Positions 1 to 8,486 of a stretch of DNA of 63,995 nucleotides are shown here, piece by piece. The DNA is from Sphaerisporangium rufum. Its GTDB lineage: Bacteria > Actinomycetota > Actinomycetes > Streptosporangiales > Streptosporangiaceae. A program made the position numbers and the translations under genes. Under the pieces are notes generated by a model. It was given only the letters and a program-made list of their open reading frames with translations, was not told where the DNA came from and did no database searches. The stretch spans positions 1-63,995 of the forward strand of contig NZ_BOOU01000088.1 in NCBI RefSeq assembly GCF_016863395.1, read 5' to 3'. How positions within the stretch are numbered: the first letter of the stretch is position 1; each line of letters begins with the position of its first letter.

Positions 1-1025
1 TTGCCGGTCCCCGAGCCCACGGCCAGCGCCCAGATGGCCGACGCCGAGGCGTCGCCCGCCCGGTCCAGGATCGTGTCGTTGATGTTGGCCGTGGTGTCGC
101 AGGACCGGTGGTAGCAGGAGTCGTACGCCCGGCCGGAGGTGCCGCCCCACTTGGCGGCCTGCGCCGAGGTCTTGGTGTAGCTCGCGCCGGCCGCGACGCC
201 CGAGGTCGGGATGCCCACCGCCTCGAACGAGTAGTCGTCCGACCGGCCGGCGCCCTCGGTGTTCTCCTCCGGCTGCACGCCGAGCGCGTCGTAGAACGCC
301 TTTAGCTCGCGGGCGGCCGTGCTGGAGATGTGGTTGATGAAGTAGCCGCCGTTGGGCGAGCCGACCATGTCGTAGTTGTGGTAGACCTTGATCTTGCTTC
401 GCTCGGTGGTGCTCAGCGTCCGGGCGTAGAAGTCCGAGCCGTTGAGGCCCTGCTCCTCGTCGGTCCACCAGGCGAATCGCACGTGCTTGGCCATCGCCGG
501 GCGGCTCGCGGCCAGGGTGAGCGCCACCTCCAGCAGCATCGCCGACCCCGACCCGTTGTCGTTGATGCCCGGTCCGGCCGACACGCTGTCCAGATGCGCC
601 CCCGACATGATCACCTGGTTGGCGTCGCCGCCCGGCCAGTCGGCGATGAGGTTCGGGCCGGCCCCGCTGCTGCAGCCGGACGTGCACGCCTGCCGGGTCG
701 TGGTGTACCCGGCGGCCTGCAGTTTCTGCTCGACATAGGCGACCGACGCGGTGTACCCGGCGCCGCCCGCCCGCCGGGTGCCGCCGTTGGCGGTGGCGAT
801 GCTCTGGAACTGCTGCAGATGGGCCTTGATGTTCTGCAGGCTGACGTCGGGCGGGGCGGCCAGTGCCGTGCCCGTCATGCCGCCCGTCACGCCGCCCGCG
901 GCCTTAGCTGCCGTGACGGCCGCCGGGGCGGCGGGCGGGGGCTCGGCAGCCGCCGGGACGGCCGTCGCCAGCAGGGCGGCCACGGCGAGGGCGACGGCCG
1001 AAACCGGCCGGAGTCTGCGCCTCAT
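1..1025 (-). CDS. Secreted M28-family aminopeptidase, partial (C-terminus beyond window)
   Basis: Read on the minus strand from ATG at 1025, with AAAGGA upstream; the frame is open to the window edge, so the C-terminus is missing. Residues 1-27 form a signal peptide ending in an AAA-E cleavage region. The body matches the S. griseus aminopeptidase type: GAHLDSV (His146), INDNGSGSA (Asp158), [10 protein letters not shown] (Glu192/193) and [12 protein letters not shown] (Asp221) are the di-zinc and catalytic positions, and a late YHRSCDT supplies the final His. In this family such enzymes remove N-terminal hydrophobic residues from peptides outside the cell. The family call is firm; the substrate range is inferred. 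Confidence 0.93.
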   Translation of the reverse strand, partial: MRRRLRPVSAVALAVAALLATAVPAAAEPPPAAPAAVTAAKAAGGVTGGMTGTALAAPPDVSLQNIKAHLQQFQSIATANGGTRRAGGAGYTASVAYVEQKLQAAGYTTTRQACTSGCSSGAGPNLIADWPGGDANQVIMSGAHLDSVSAGPGINDNGSGSAMLLEVALTLAASRPAMAKHVRFAWWTDEEQGLNGSDFYARTLSTTERSKIKVYHNYDMVGSPNGGYFINHISSTAARELKAFYDALGVQPEENTEGAGRSDDYSFEAVGIPTSGVAAGASYTKTSAQAAKWGGTSGRAYDSCYHRSCDTTANINDTILDRAGDASASAIWALAVGSGTG

Positions 1026-1430
1026 GCGCTGTCCTTTCTCTGCCGCCCGCCGCCGGCCGCCGGCCAGGCCTCGGCGCGCATCGCGCCCTGGCACCGGGAC
1101 GGCGGGGACGCGGGCGGGCTCGGGGGGTGAGAGGACGGCCGGCTCACCCGCGGGGAGCCGGCCTGTGCGCGACGCTAGAGCGGGCGACCCGGTCACACCA
1201 TCCGTAGAGGCATCCGTACGTATACCGAAAAAGCCGCCCGGGTGACGCCGCCGTGCCGGGTGACCCGTTCGGGGGCCGCCCGGCCGGCACGGCGCCGGAC
1301 GCGACCGGCGTCGGCGGGGAACGCCGCGCCCGCCGTGACCACGGGGCGGCGCCGGCGGTCATGGTCACGGCGGCCGATACGGTCGCGGTGACGGTCGACA
1401 CGGTCGCGGTGACGCCGGTGGGCGAACGGG
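1026..1430. other. Intergenic stretch without a convincing gene
   Basis: About 400 bases between the aminopeptidase start and the GerW stop. Open frames here give only arginine-rich shadow translations. The one visible structure is a direct repeat of GGTCGCGGTGACG near 1381-1413. No promoter or terminator could be assigned with confidence, although the aminopeptidase promoter must lie near 1040-1200. Confidence 0.4.
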
Positions 1431-1820
1431 TCAGCGGGTGCCGGCGTCCCGGCGGCCGGCCAGTCCGGCCCGCAGGGCGTACACGACCAGCGCCAGCCCG
1501 GCGACGATCTGCGCGCCGAGCACGATCCGGCTGACATCGACGGCCGGTTCCCAGCGGACCTCGCCGTCGCGGATCACGTAGGCGCCGACCGGGCGGGAGA
1601 TCGCCCCGCCGCCGCCGCCGGTGCCGCCGGCCACCTGCCCCCGCACGTCCCCCTTGCCGAACCCGCCGCCGGCCCGCACCGCCGCGGCCGGGATGACCGT
1701 CACCCCGTCCTTCTCGTACGGCTCGCCGTACACCCGCTGCGCCCCGGTCAGCTGCTCGAAGAACTCGCGTATTTCCACGCCGCCTCGCTCGATGTCGAAG
1801 GGAATGCCGATGTGCGGCAA
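1431..1820 (-). CDS. GerW (YtfJ) family sporulation protein
   Basis: A 129-residue protein. The N-terminal half has the GerW signature: a conserved block around VYGEPYEKDGVTVIPAA, then GGGFGKG and a glycine-rich loop, then YVIRDGEVRWEPAVD. A hydrophobic helix at about residues 98-118 could anchor it to a membrane. In Bacillus the family is needed for spore germination; in actinomycetes it is common but poorly characterised. It lies alone between divergent or unrelated genes. Family assignment is strong; the role is inferred. Confidence 0.85.
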   Translation of the reverse strand: MPHIGIPFDIERGGVEIREFFEQLTGAQRVYGEPYEKDGVTVIPAAAVRAGGGFGKGDVRGQVAGGTGGGGGAISRPVGAYVIRDGEVRWEPAVDVSRIVLGAQIVAGLALVVYALRAGLAGRRDAGTR

Positions 1821-1858
1821 TCATCCCCCAGGGGTACCGGCCGGCGGATTATTCACTC

Positions 1859-2980
1859 GTGCCGGGCACCGTGCGGGCGGTACAAAGGGGCGTGACTTCG
1901 CACGTTCCCGCCCACGCCGCCGCCACCGCCCCGCCCGCACCACCCGAGGAGACGGCCGGTCCCCGGCCGGAACCGGCGGATCTCCCCGGCGTGACGGCGG
2001 CCGGGTACCACGCCCGCCGGCCGGTGCCCGGTGACGCCGCCGCCGTGCACCGCCTGGTGTCCGCCCGCGACCTGGAGGTGCTCGGTCACCCCGACGCCAC
2101 CCTGGACGACCTCACCGACCAGCTGACCGACGCCTCCCTCGACCTCGGCCGGGACGCCTGGCTGGTCCACCCGCCCGGCGCGCCGGACACCGTGGCGGGC
2201 TACGCGCAGGCCTGGCGGCAGCGCGCCGAGGCCGGCGTCCCCGCCGAGGTCGACATCGAGGTCTACGCCGCCGACGAGCGGCTGGTCCGGCCGCTGTGGG
2301 ACGCGGTGCTGGCCCGGGCCGGCCGGATGGCCGGGGCGGCCGGCAGCCCGCGCGCGGTCGTCTCGGTGCAGGTCTACCGGCAGGACGCCGCCACCGCCGA
2401 GGTCGCCGCCTCGTACGGCTTCCAGGTGGCCACCGGGTTCCACCGGCTGCGCGCCGACCACCCGGTCGGGCCGGTCGCCGACCCGGACCCGCCGTCCGGG
2501 GTGACCGTCCGGGCCGCCCACGGGTCGGCGGAGCTCACCCGGGCCGCGTACCGCATTCACCAGGAGGGGTTCGCCGAGCACTTCGGGTTCGTGCCGAAGA
2601 GCTACGACGCCTGGCTGTCGGCCTACGGGGCCTCCGCCACCAGCGACTGGTCGCAGCTGCTGGTCGCCGAGGCGGACGGCCGGCCGGCCGGCATGCTGCT
2701 CGGCTCGGACATGTTCGCCGCCGACGAGAACTGCGGGTACGTCCGCCTGCTGGCGGTGCTGCCCGGATACCGGGGCCGTGGCATCGGCCGCACCCTGCTG
2801 CGGCACGCCTTCGCCGCCGACGCCCGGCGCGGCCGGTCCGGGACCTACCTGCACGTGGACGCGGGTAACACCACCCCGGCGCTGACCCTCTACCTGTCGG
2901 CCGGCATGCGCCCCGTCCTGGTGATCGACGTCTGGCGCGGCGCCGTCCAGCCCGCACCGGACTCGCCCGCCGGGGCCTGA
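1859..2980 (+). CDS. Two-domain GNAT family N-acetyltransferase
   Basis: 373 residues from a GTG at 1859; a start at GTG 1892 is also possible, since the first 40 residues are low-complexity Ala/Pro. Two GNAT-like halves can be seen. The first, about 50-190, is divergent. The second, about 205-365, has the acetyl-CoA pyrophosphate loop LPGYRGRGIGRTLL at about 301-314 and the late AGNTTPALTLYLSAGM segment. Tandem-GNAT proteins of this size are common in actinomycetes and acetylate small amines or antibiotics. The substrate cannot be told. It is oriented tail-to-tail with the MFS gene. Confidence 0.85.
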   Translation: MPGTVRAVQRGVTSHVPAHAAATAPPAPPEETAGPRPEPADLPGVTAAGYHARRPVPGDAAAVHRLVSARDLEVLGHPDATLDDLTDQLTDASLDLGRDAWLVHPPGAPDTVAGYAQAWRQRAEAGVPAEVDIEVYAADERLVRPLWDAVLARAGRMAGAAGSPRAVVSVQVYRQDAATAEVAASYGFQVATGFHRLRADHPVGPVADPDPPSGVTVRAAHGSAELTRAAYRIHQEGFAEHFGFVPKSYDAWLSAYGASATSDWSQLLVAEADGRPAGMLLGSDMFAADENCGYVRLLAVLPGYRGRGIGRTLLRHAFAADARRGRSGTYLHVDAGNTTPALTLYLSAGMRPVLVIDVWRGAVQPAPDSPAGA

Positions 2981-2997
2981 CCGCCCCCGCCGGTGTG

Positions 2998-4398
2998 TCA
3001 GGCCGCGGCGGCGGGACGGCGGCGCAGCAGGGGGGCGGCGCAGCCGGCGCCGGCCAGCGCGAGCGCGGCCAGCCAGGCACAGGTCACCCCGATCGCGTCC
3101 GGCGAGGGGGCCATGGCCAGGTACAGCGTGCCGAAGGTGGCGACCCCGACGACCTGGCCGAGCTGGAGCATCATCGCCATCACCCCGCTGGCGTCCGGCG
3201 CGTCGGCCGGCGCGACGCCGGCCAGCGCCACCGTGAACAGCGGGCTGTACGCCGCGCCGAGGCCGATGCCCGCCAGGGCGAGCAGCGCCACTCCGGCCGC
3301 GGTGGCCGACCATGCGAAGGCGTACCCCACGCCCAGATAGCCGGCCGCGGCCAGCGCGAACCCGGCGAGGATCAGCGGCCGGTGCGCCCGGCCGGGCAGC
3401 CGCCGCCAGGTCAGGCTGAGCAGCGCGAAGCCGCCACCGCCCGGCACGAAGGTGAGCCCGGCCGCCAGCGCCCCGTAGCCGAGCGCGCCCTGCAGGTGCA
3501 GGGCGATGGCGAACAGGAAGCCGCCCCAGGTCACCATGGCCACGAACACGCCGAGGGCGGCGGGCACCAGGCCCGGGGCGCGCAGCAGCCGGCCGGGCAC
3601 CAGCGGGTGGGCCGCCCGGCGCTCCACCGCGGCGAACAGCGCGACGGCCACCACGCTGCCCGCGAGCGACCAGCGGCACCAGGCCGGCCAGCCCTGCTCG
3701 CGGCCGAGGACCAGCGGCACCACCAGCAGGGACACCGCCACGGCCAGGGTCACCAGGCCGGCCACGTCCGCCCCCCGGCCCGCCGGCCCCCGTCCCGCGG
3801 GCAGGGCGCGGCGGCCGGCGACCAGCAGCACGGCGCCGATCGGCACGTTGACCAGGAACACCGGGCGCCACTGGGCGCCGAGCAGGTCCGCGGCGACCAG
3901 CGCCCCGCCGAGCACCTGGCCGGCCACCACGCCGCCGGCCAGCACCGCCGAGTAGACGCTCAGCGCCCGCGCCCGGGACGCGCCGGCGAAGTTGAGCTGG
4001 ATGGTGCTCAGCACCTGCGGCACCATGAGCGCGGCGCCGGCGCCCTGCAGCAGGCGGAAGGCCACGAGCGTCGCCGCCGAGCCGGCCAGCCCGCAGGCCA
4101 GGGATGCGGCGGTGAACAGGGCGAGCCCGAGCTGGAAGACCCGCCCGGGGCCGAACCGCCCGCCGAGGCGGGCGCCGCTGATCAGCAGCACCGCGTAGGC
4201 GATGGTGTATCCGGAGACGATGAGCTGCAGGGCGGCACCGGAGGCGCCGAGATCGGCGCGGATGGTCGGCGCGGCGACGTTGACGATCGACACGTCCATG
4301 ATCGCCATGAACTGGCCGGTGAGGACGACGGCGAGCAGGGCACCGGGCCGGGAGCGTACCCGGCGGCCGACCGGGGGAGAGGTGGTGACTGCGGTCAT
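2998..4398 (-). CDS. DHA2-type MFS drug exporter (EmrB/QacA-like)
   Basis: 466 residues from ATG 4398; a longer frame to 4464 exists but adds non-hydrophobic sequence. The protein is almost entirely hydrophobic helices, about 14, the DHA2 count. It carries the early MDVSIVNVAAPTIRADLG motif (motif D1), a GARLGGRFGPGR loop (motif A) and an RLLQGAGAALMVPQ segment (motif C region). Proton-driven export of toxic compounds is the usual role. It is divergent from the regulator at 4619, and the shared intergenic region contains direct repeats, so that regulator probably controls it. Confidence 0.92.
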   Translation of the reverse strand: MTAVTTSPPVGRRVRSRPGALLAVVLTGQFMAIMDVSIVNVAAPTIRADLGASGAALQLIVSGYTIAYAVLLISGARLGGRFGPGRVFQLGLALFTAASLACGLAGSAATLVAFRLLQGAGAALMVPQVLSTIQLNFAGASRARALSVYSAVLAGGVVAGQVLGGALVAADLLGAQWRPVFLVNVPIGAVLLVAGRRALPAGRGPAGRGADVAGLVTLAVAVSLLVVPLVLGREQGWPAWCRWSLAGSVVAVALFAAVERRAAHPLVPGRLLRAPGLVPAALGVFVAMVTWGGFLFAIALHLQGALGYGALAAGLTFVPGGGGFALLSLTWRRLPGRAHRPLILAGFALAAAGYLGVGYAFAWSATAAGVALLALAGIGLGAAYSPLFTVALAGVAPADAPDASGVMAMMLQLGQVVGVATFGTLYLAMAPSPDAIGVTCAWLAALALAGAGCAAPLLRRRPAAAA

Positions 4399-4512
4399 GA
4401 CGACGATGATCGCCGTATCGGGGTACCGGTAACGAGAGCCTGCGCATCCTGGTACCGGCAGCACCTGGCATCCGCGGGGCCCGGCCGCCAGGATAGGGAC
4501 CGGGGGGCGACC

Positions 4513-4597
4513 GATCTCCGGTCCCGCAGGGGGATCGTCCGGTCACCGCCGCAGGGCGATCACCCGGTCTCCGATCGCGGCGATCGCCCGGTCGCCG
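4513..4597. promoter_or_regulatory. Direct-repeat cluster between divergent MFS and regulator genes
   Basis: Three near-identical units of the form GATCRYCCGGTCNCC begin at 4533, 4558 and 4582 (spacing 25 and 24 bases), with a degenerate fourth copy GATCTCCGGTCCC at 4513. They fill the region just upstream of the regulator start at 4619 and of the MFS start at 4398. A spacing of 24-25 bases is more than two helical turns. A role as binding sites for the adjacent regulator is inferred. Confidence 0.5.
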
Positions 4598-4618
4598 CCG
4601 CACCCGGGAGGAACACCG

Positions 4619-5515
4619 ATGACCACGACCGCCGCCTGGCGTGCGGCCGACCCCGCGGTCCCCGGCCAGGCCGCGCCGGGAGCGCCGCGGCGCCGCGAGC
4701 TGGCCGCCTTCCTGCGCAGCCGTCGCGAGCGCATCACCCCGGCCGACGTCGGGCTGCCGCCGGGACTGCGCCGGCGCACCCCGGGGCTGCGGCGGGAGGA
4801 GGTCGCCCAGCTGGCCGGGGTCGGGGTCACCTGGTACACCTGGCTGGAGCAGGGCCGGCGGATCAACGCCAGCGTGCAGGTGCTGGACGCCATCGCCCGC
4901 ACGCTGCGGCTGGACGCGGCCGAGCGCGCGCACCTGTACCGGCTGGCCGACGTGCCCGAGGTGCCGCGGCCGGCCGGTTGCGCGGGGCTGGAGCCCGCGG
5001 TGCGCACCATCCTGGACCACCTGGACCCACTGCCGGCCTGCGTGTACAACGGGCGGTACGACCTGCTGGCCTGGAACTCCTCCTACGCCGCGTTGTTCCC
5101 CACCCTGGTCTCGGCCCGGCCGGCCGAGCGCAACGCGATCTGGCACGTGTTCACCTGCACTCTCTGCCACGAATGCGTGCAGAGCCCGGAGACCGAGTAT
5201 CCATGGATGGTCGCCACGCTGCGCGCCGCGTTCGCCGGGCACGTCGGCGAGCCGGCCTGGGAGGAGTTCGTCGCGGCGCTGCGCGCGGCCAGCCCGGCGT
5301 TCGACCGGATGTGGCGGGAGCACCAGGTGGCCGGTCCGGGGAGCCGGACCAAGACCTTCCGCCACCCGGTGGCCGGCCTGGTGCGCACCTCGACCACCAG
5401 CATGGCGCTGTCCGGCGCGCCGGAGGCCCGGATGGTCGTCTACACCCCGCTCGACCAGGACAGTCGCGACAAGATGGCCTGGCTGCGTGACCAGGCCGGC
5501 ACCGTCGCCCGCTGA
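4619..5515 (+). CDS. XRE-type regulator with MmyB-like ligand-binding domain
   Basis: 298 residues; ATG 4619 is preceded by GGGAGG. An N-terminal helix-turn-helix (about 28-95) has the family hallmark GLRREEVAQLAGVGVTWYTW and LEQGRRINAS. The rest (about 110-290) is the MmyB-like domain, with WNSSYAALFP and a late HPVAGLV block. A cysteine cluster C180-x2-C183-x2-C186 within FTCTLCHEC is notable and could bind a metal or sense redox; this is only seen, not tested. It is divergent from a DHA2 exporter, the usual arrangement for a local repressor or activator. Confidence 0.88.
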   Translation: MTTTAAWRAADPAVPGQAAPGAPRRRELAAFLRSRRERITPADVGLPPGLRRRTPGLRREEVAQLAGVGVTWYTWLEQGRRINASVQVLDAIARTLRLDAAERAHLYRLADVPEVPRPAGCAGLEPAVRTILDHLDPLPACVYNGRYDLLAWNSSYAALFPTLVSARPAERNAIWHVFTCTLCHECVQSPETEYPWMVATLRAAFAGHVGEPAWEEFVAALRAASPAFDRMWREHQVAGPGSRTKTFRHPVAGLVRTSTTSMALSGAPEARMVVYTPLDQDSRDKMAWLRDQAGTVAR

Positions 5516-5557
5516 GCGGAACCGGGTTACGGGCTGTCCGATTTACCCGATTGTGAC

Positions 5558-5644
5558 TTGACGGCGGCCGGTATCCGCCGGTTACAGTGCCTCCACTCCG
5601 TAAACGTTTACCGATGCTTTTCCGGGTCGACTGTAAACGTTTAC
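5558..5644 (+). promoter_or_regulatory. Promoter with twin LacI-type operators GTAAACGTTTAC
   Basis: Two identical perfect 12-base palindromes GTAAACGTTTAC lie at 5600-5611 and 5633-5644, centre to centre 33 bases, about three helical turns. A possible promoter precedes them: TTGACG at 5558-5563 and TACAGT at 5583-5588. The first operator would then cover the transcription start. Central-CG palindromes of this kind are typical LacI/GalR targets, and the next gene is a LacI regulator starting at 5669. Autoregulation of the whole operon is the natural inference. Confidence 0.8.
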
Positions 5645-5668
5645 CGTCGGACGGAAACGAGGTGGCGG

Positions 5669-6682
5669 GTGACCGAAGGCCCGACGATCACGACGATCGC
5701 GCAGCGCGCGGGCGTGTCCATCGCGTCCGTCTCGCGGGTGCTGAACGGCCTGCCCACCCGGCCGGAGACCGAGCGCCGGGTGCTCCAGGCGGCCGGCGAG
5801 CTCGGCTACGTGCCGAACTCGGTGGCCCGCTCCCTGAAGTCCCGGCGCAGCAACCAGGTCGGATTCGCCATCGCCGACATCGGCAACCCGGCGTACCTGG
5901 CGATGATCCGGGAGATCCAGCCGCTGCTCAAGGCGGCCGGCTACCGGCTGGTGCTGCACTCCACCGGCAGCGACATCGCCGAGGAGATCGAGGTGCTGCG
6001 CGGGCTCGGCGAGCGGTACGCCGACGGGCTGATCATGGTGCCGCTCCGGATGACCGAGGAGCACCTGAAGATGTTCCACGCCGCCCGCGCGCCCATCGTG
6101 ATCATCGGTGCGGCCCCGGACGGCGCCCCGGTGGACAACGTGCGCACCGATTCGCGGACCGGCGTGCGCCTGGCCCTGGCCCACCTGCACGCTCTCGGCC
6201 GCCGGCGGATCGGCTTCCTCAACGGCCCGCCGGACACGGTGCCCGGCGCCGCCCGCGCCGCCGGCTGGGCCGAGGCGAGCCGGGCGCTCGGCCTGCCGGC
6301 CGGCCCCGAGCTCACCGAGGTCGGCGACTTCTACCGCGCGGACGGCGCCGCCGCCGCCGGCCGGCTGCTGGACCGGGTGCCCGACCTGGACGCGCTGGTG
6401 TGCGCCAACGACCTCATCGCGCTCGGTGCGCTCGACGTGCTGCGGCGGCGCGGCCGCCGGGTGCCGGACGACGTGGCCGTCACCGGCATGGACGACACCG
6501 ACCTGGCCACCCTGGCCTGGCCGGCGCTGACCAGCGTGTCGCTCGGCTCGGCCGAGCGGGGCCGGGCGGCGGCCGGGCTGCTGTTGGACCGGCTGGCCGG
6601 CGACGGCCAGGGGCCGCGGGTGGTCACCGTCGAGCCCCGGCTGGTCGTGCGCGGCTCGACCGCCGGGCAGGAGACGCCATGA
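5669..6682 (+). CDS. LacI family transcriptional regulator of the glycohydrolase operon
   Basis: 337 residues from GTG 5669, preceded by GAGGTGG; longer starts to 5558 would run through the operators and are rejected. The LacI helix-turn-helix TIAQRAGVSIASVSRVLNG is followed by the hinge helix NSVARSLKSRRSNQVG and a periplasmic-binding-like effector domain ending in TSVSLGSAERG. Its stop overlaps the ATG of the first permease (ATGA), so regulator and transporter are translationally coupled. It probably represses this operon from the twin operators and is released by the imported compound or a breakdown product. Confidence 0.92.
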   Translation: MTEGPTITTIAQRAGVSIASVSRVLNGLPTRPETERRVLQAAGELGYVPNSVARSLKSRRSNQVGFAIADIGNPAYLAMIREIQPLLKAAGYRLVLHSTGSDIAEEIEVLRGLGERYADGLIMVPLRMTEEHLKMFHAARAPIVIIGAAPDGAPVDNVRTDSRTGVRLALAHLHALGRRRIGFLNGPPDTVPGAARAAGWAEASRALGLPAGPELTEVGDFYRADGAAAAGRLLDRVPDLDALVCANDLIALGALDVLRRRGRRVPDDVAVTGMDDTDLATLAWPALTSVSLGSAERGRAAAGLLLDRLAGDGQGPRVVTVEPRLVVRGSTAGQETP

Positions 6683-7623
6683 CGGCCGGCACGCGCCGCC
6701 GCGCCGCCGCGCCGCCCGGCCGGCCGCGCCGCCCGTCCCGCCCGCGCGCCACCCGCGGCACCGCCCGCGAGACCCTGCTGCTGATGCTGCCCGCCCTGGT
6801 GCCGGTGCTGGTCTTCAGCGTCGGCCCGCTGCTGTACGGCATCTACCTGGCCTTCACCGACGCCCGCTCCGGCCGCAACGCCGAGACCTCCTTCGTCGGC
6901 CTGGCCAACTTCGGCGACCTGCTCGCCGACGGCGACTTCTGGTCCTCTTTCCGCATCGGCATGGTGTGGGCGATCTCGGTGACCGTGCTGCAGTTCGCCG
7001 CCTCGCTCGGCCTGGCCCTGCTGCTCAACGAGAACCTGCGGCTGCGCGGGTTCGCCCGGGTGCTCGCGCTGGTGCCCTGGGCCATGCCGCCGGTCGTCAT
7101 CGGCCTGATGTGGCGGCTGGTCTACCACCCCGACGCCGGCGTCCTCAACGACATGCTGCTCGGCCTCGGCCTGATCGGGGACGGCGTCGACTGGCTCAAC
7201 GACTTCTCGGTGGCGCTGCCCGCGGTGATCGTGGTCGGCGTGTGGACCGGCATGCCGCAGACCACGGTGGTCCTGCTGGCCGGCCTGCAGAGCGTGCCCC
7301 GGGAGCTGTACGAGGCCGGGCACGTGGACGGCGCCGGCACCTGGCGCCGGTTCTGGAACATCACCCTGCCCCAGCTGCGCCCGGTCGTCGTCACCATCAC
7401 CTCGCTGGACTTCGTCTGGAACATCAACCAGTTCGGCCTGGTCTACGTGCTCACCCAGGGCGGCCCGGGCGGCCGGACCCGGCTGCCGATGCTGTTCGCC
7501 TACGAGGAGGCCTTCCGCTACGGCTTCTTCGGCTACGCCGCCACCCTGGGCGTCGCCATCGTGATCGTCGTGCTGGCCGTGCTGGGCGTCTACCTGTGGC
7601 GGCAGATGCGGGAGGCGGACTGA
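6679..7623 (+). CDS. Sugar ABC transporter permease, MalF type
   Basis: 314 residues from ATG 6679, overlapping the lacI stop by four bases. A basic N-terminal tail of about 30 residues precedes six hydrophobic helices. The EAA loop that contacts the ATPase reads EAGHVDGAGTWRRFWNITLP, and the late TQGGPGGRT block is typical of CUT1 (MalF/UgpA-like) permeases. It acts in the membrane with the downstream permease and the lipoprotein at 8487. No ATPase gene is in the operon, so a shared MsmK-type ATPase encoded elsewhere is expected, as is common for CUT1 systems in actinomycetes. Confidence 0.93.
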   Translation: MTAGTRRRAAAPPGRPRRPSRPRATRGTARETLLLMLPALVPVLVFSVGPLLYGIYLAFTDARSGRNAETSFVGLANFGDLLADGDFWSSFRIGMVWAISVTVLQFAASLGLALLLNENLRLRGFARVLALVPWAMPPVVIGLMWRLVYHPDAGVLNDMLLGLGLIGDGVDWLNDFSVALPAVIVVGVWTGMPQTTVVLLAGLQSVPRELYEAGHVDGAGTWRRFWNITLPQLRPVVVTITSLDFVWNINQFGLVYVLTQGGPGGRTRLPMLFAYEEAFRYGFFGYAATLGVAIVIVVLAVLGVYLWRQMREAD

Positions 7624-7624
7624 C

Positions 7625-8443
7625 ATGCGCAGACCCCTGCAGTACCTGGCCCTGCTCGGCTACCTGTTCTTCCTGGCGTTCCCGCTGGTGTGGCTGCTGT
7701 CCACCGCGCTGAAGACGCCGCGGGAGATGGCGAGCCTGGACCCCTCCTGGATCCCGCGCGACCCGGTGCTGGGCAACTTCGCCGACGCCTTCGCCGAGCA
7801 GGACCTGGTCGGCGCCGCGCTGCGCAGCCTCGGCGTCGCGGTCGCCACCTCGGCGCTGGCCGTGCTGCTCGCCCTGCCGGCGGCCTACGCCCTGGCCCGG
7901 CACCGCACGGTGCTCAACCGGTTCGCCATCGGCTGGGTGCTGGTCAGCCAGGTCTTCCCGTTCATCCTGATCATCATCCCGCTGTTCATGGTGCTGCGCC
8001 GCCTGGAGTTGGTGAATACCCTGCCGGGGCTGGCCATCGTGCACGTCACCTTCGTGCTGCCGTTCGCGCTGTGGATGCTCCAGGGGTACGTCCGGGCCAT
8101 CCCGCGCGAGCTGGAGGAGGCCGCCGCCGTCGACGGGGCCGGCCGGCTGCGCTCGCTGGCCGCCGTGGTGGCGCCGCTGCTCGCCCCCGGCGTGGTGGCC
8201 ACCGCGCTGTTCGCCTTCATCTCCTCCTGGAACGAGTTCCTGTTCGCCCTGGTCGTCCTCAAGGACCCCGACATCGCCACCTTGCCGCTGACCCTGGTGA
8301 AGTTCACCGGCGCCGAGGGGGTGGCCCGGCTGGGCCCGCTCGCCGCGGCCTCACTGCTCGCCACCATCCCGAGCCTCGCCTTCTTCGCGATCATCCAGCG
8401 CCGGCTGCGGTCGGGCCTGATGGCCGGCGCCGTCAAGGGATGA
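7625..8443 (+). CDS. Sugar ABC transporter permease, MalG type
   Basis: 272 residues; ATG 7625 lies one base after the preceding stop. Six hydrophobic helices and the EAA loop EEAAAVDGAGRLRSLAAVV are present, as in MalG/CUT1 permeases. The conserved SWNEFLFALVVL segment is also typical. It pairs with the MalF-type protein to form the membrane channel of an oligosaccharide or glycoside importer. Frame, length and spacing are all normal. Confidence 0.93.
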   Translation: MRRPLQYLALLGYLFFLAFPLVWLLSTALKTPREMASLDPSWIPRDPVLGNFADAFAEQDLVGAALRSLGVAVATSALAVLLALPAAYALARHRTVLNRFAIGWVLVSQVFPFILIIIPLFMVLRRLELVNTLPGLAIVHVTFVLPFALWMLQGYVRAIPRELEEAAAVDGAGRLRSLAAVVAPLLAPGVVATALFAFISSWNEFLFALVVLKDPDIATLPLTLVKFTGAEGVARLGPLAAASLLATIPSLAFFAIIQRRLRSGLMAGAVKG

Positions 8444-8486
8444 CATCGCACTGAGCCTTCCGCGTCACCATCGATAGGAGAGACCC

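Noticed and set aside
1853-5365. A 1170-codon minus-strand frame across GNAT, MFS and XRE genes
   Set aside because: It crosses three well-supported genes in other frames and its composition is Arg/Pro-rich noise.
5587-6678. A 5' extension of the MalF-type permease frame through the LacI gene
   Set aside because: The hydrophobic permease begins only after ATG 6679; the extension is out of frame with LacI and Arg-rich.
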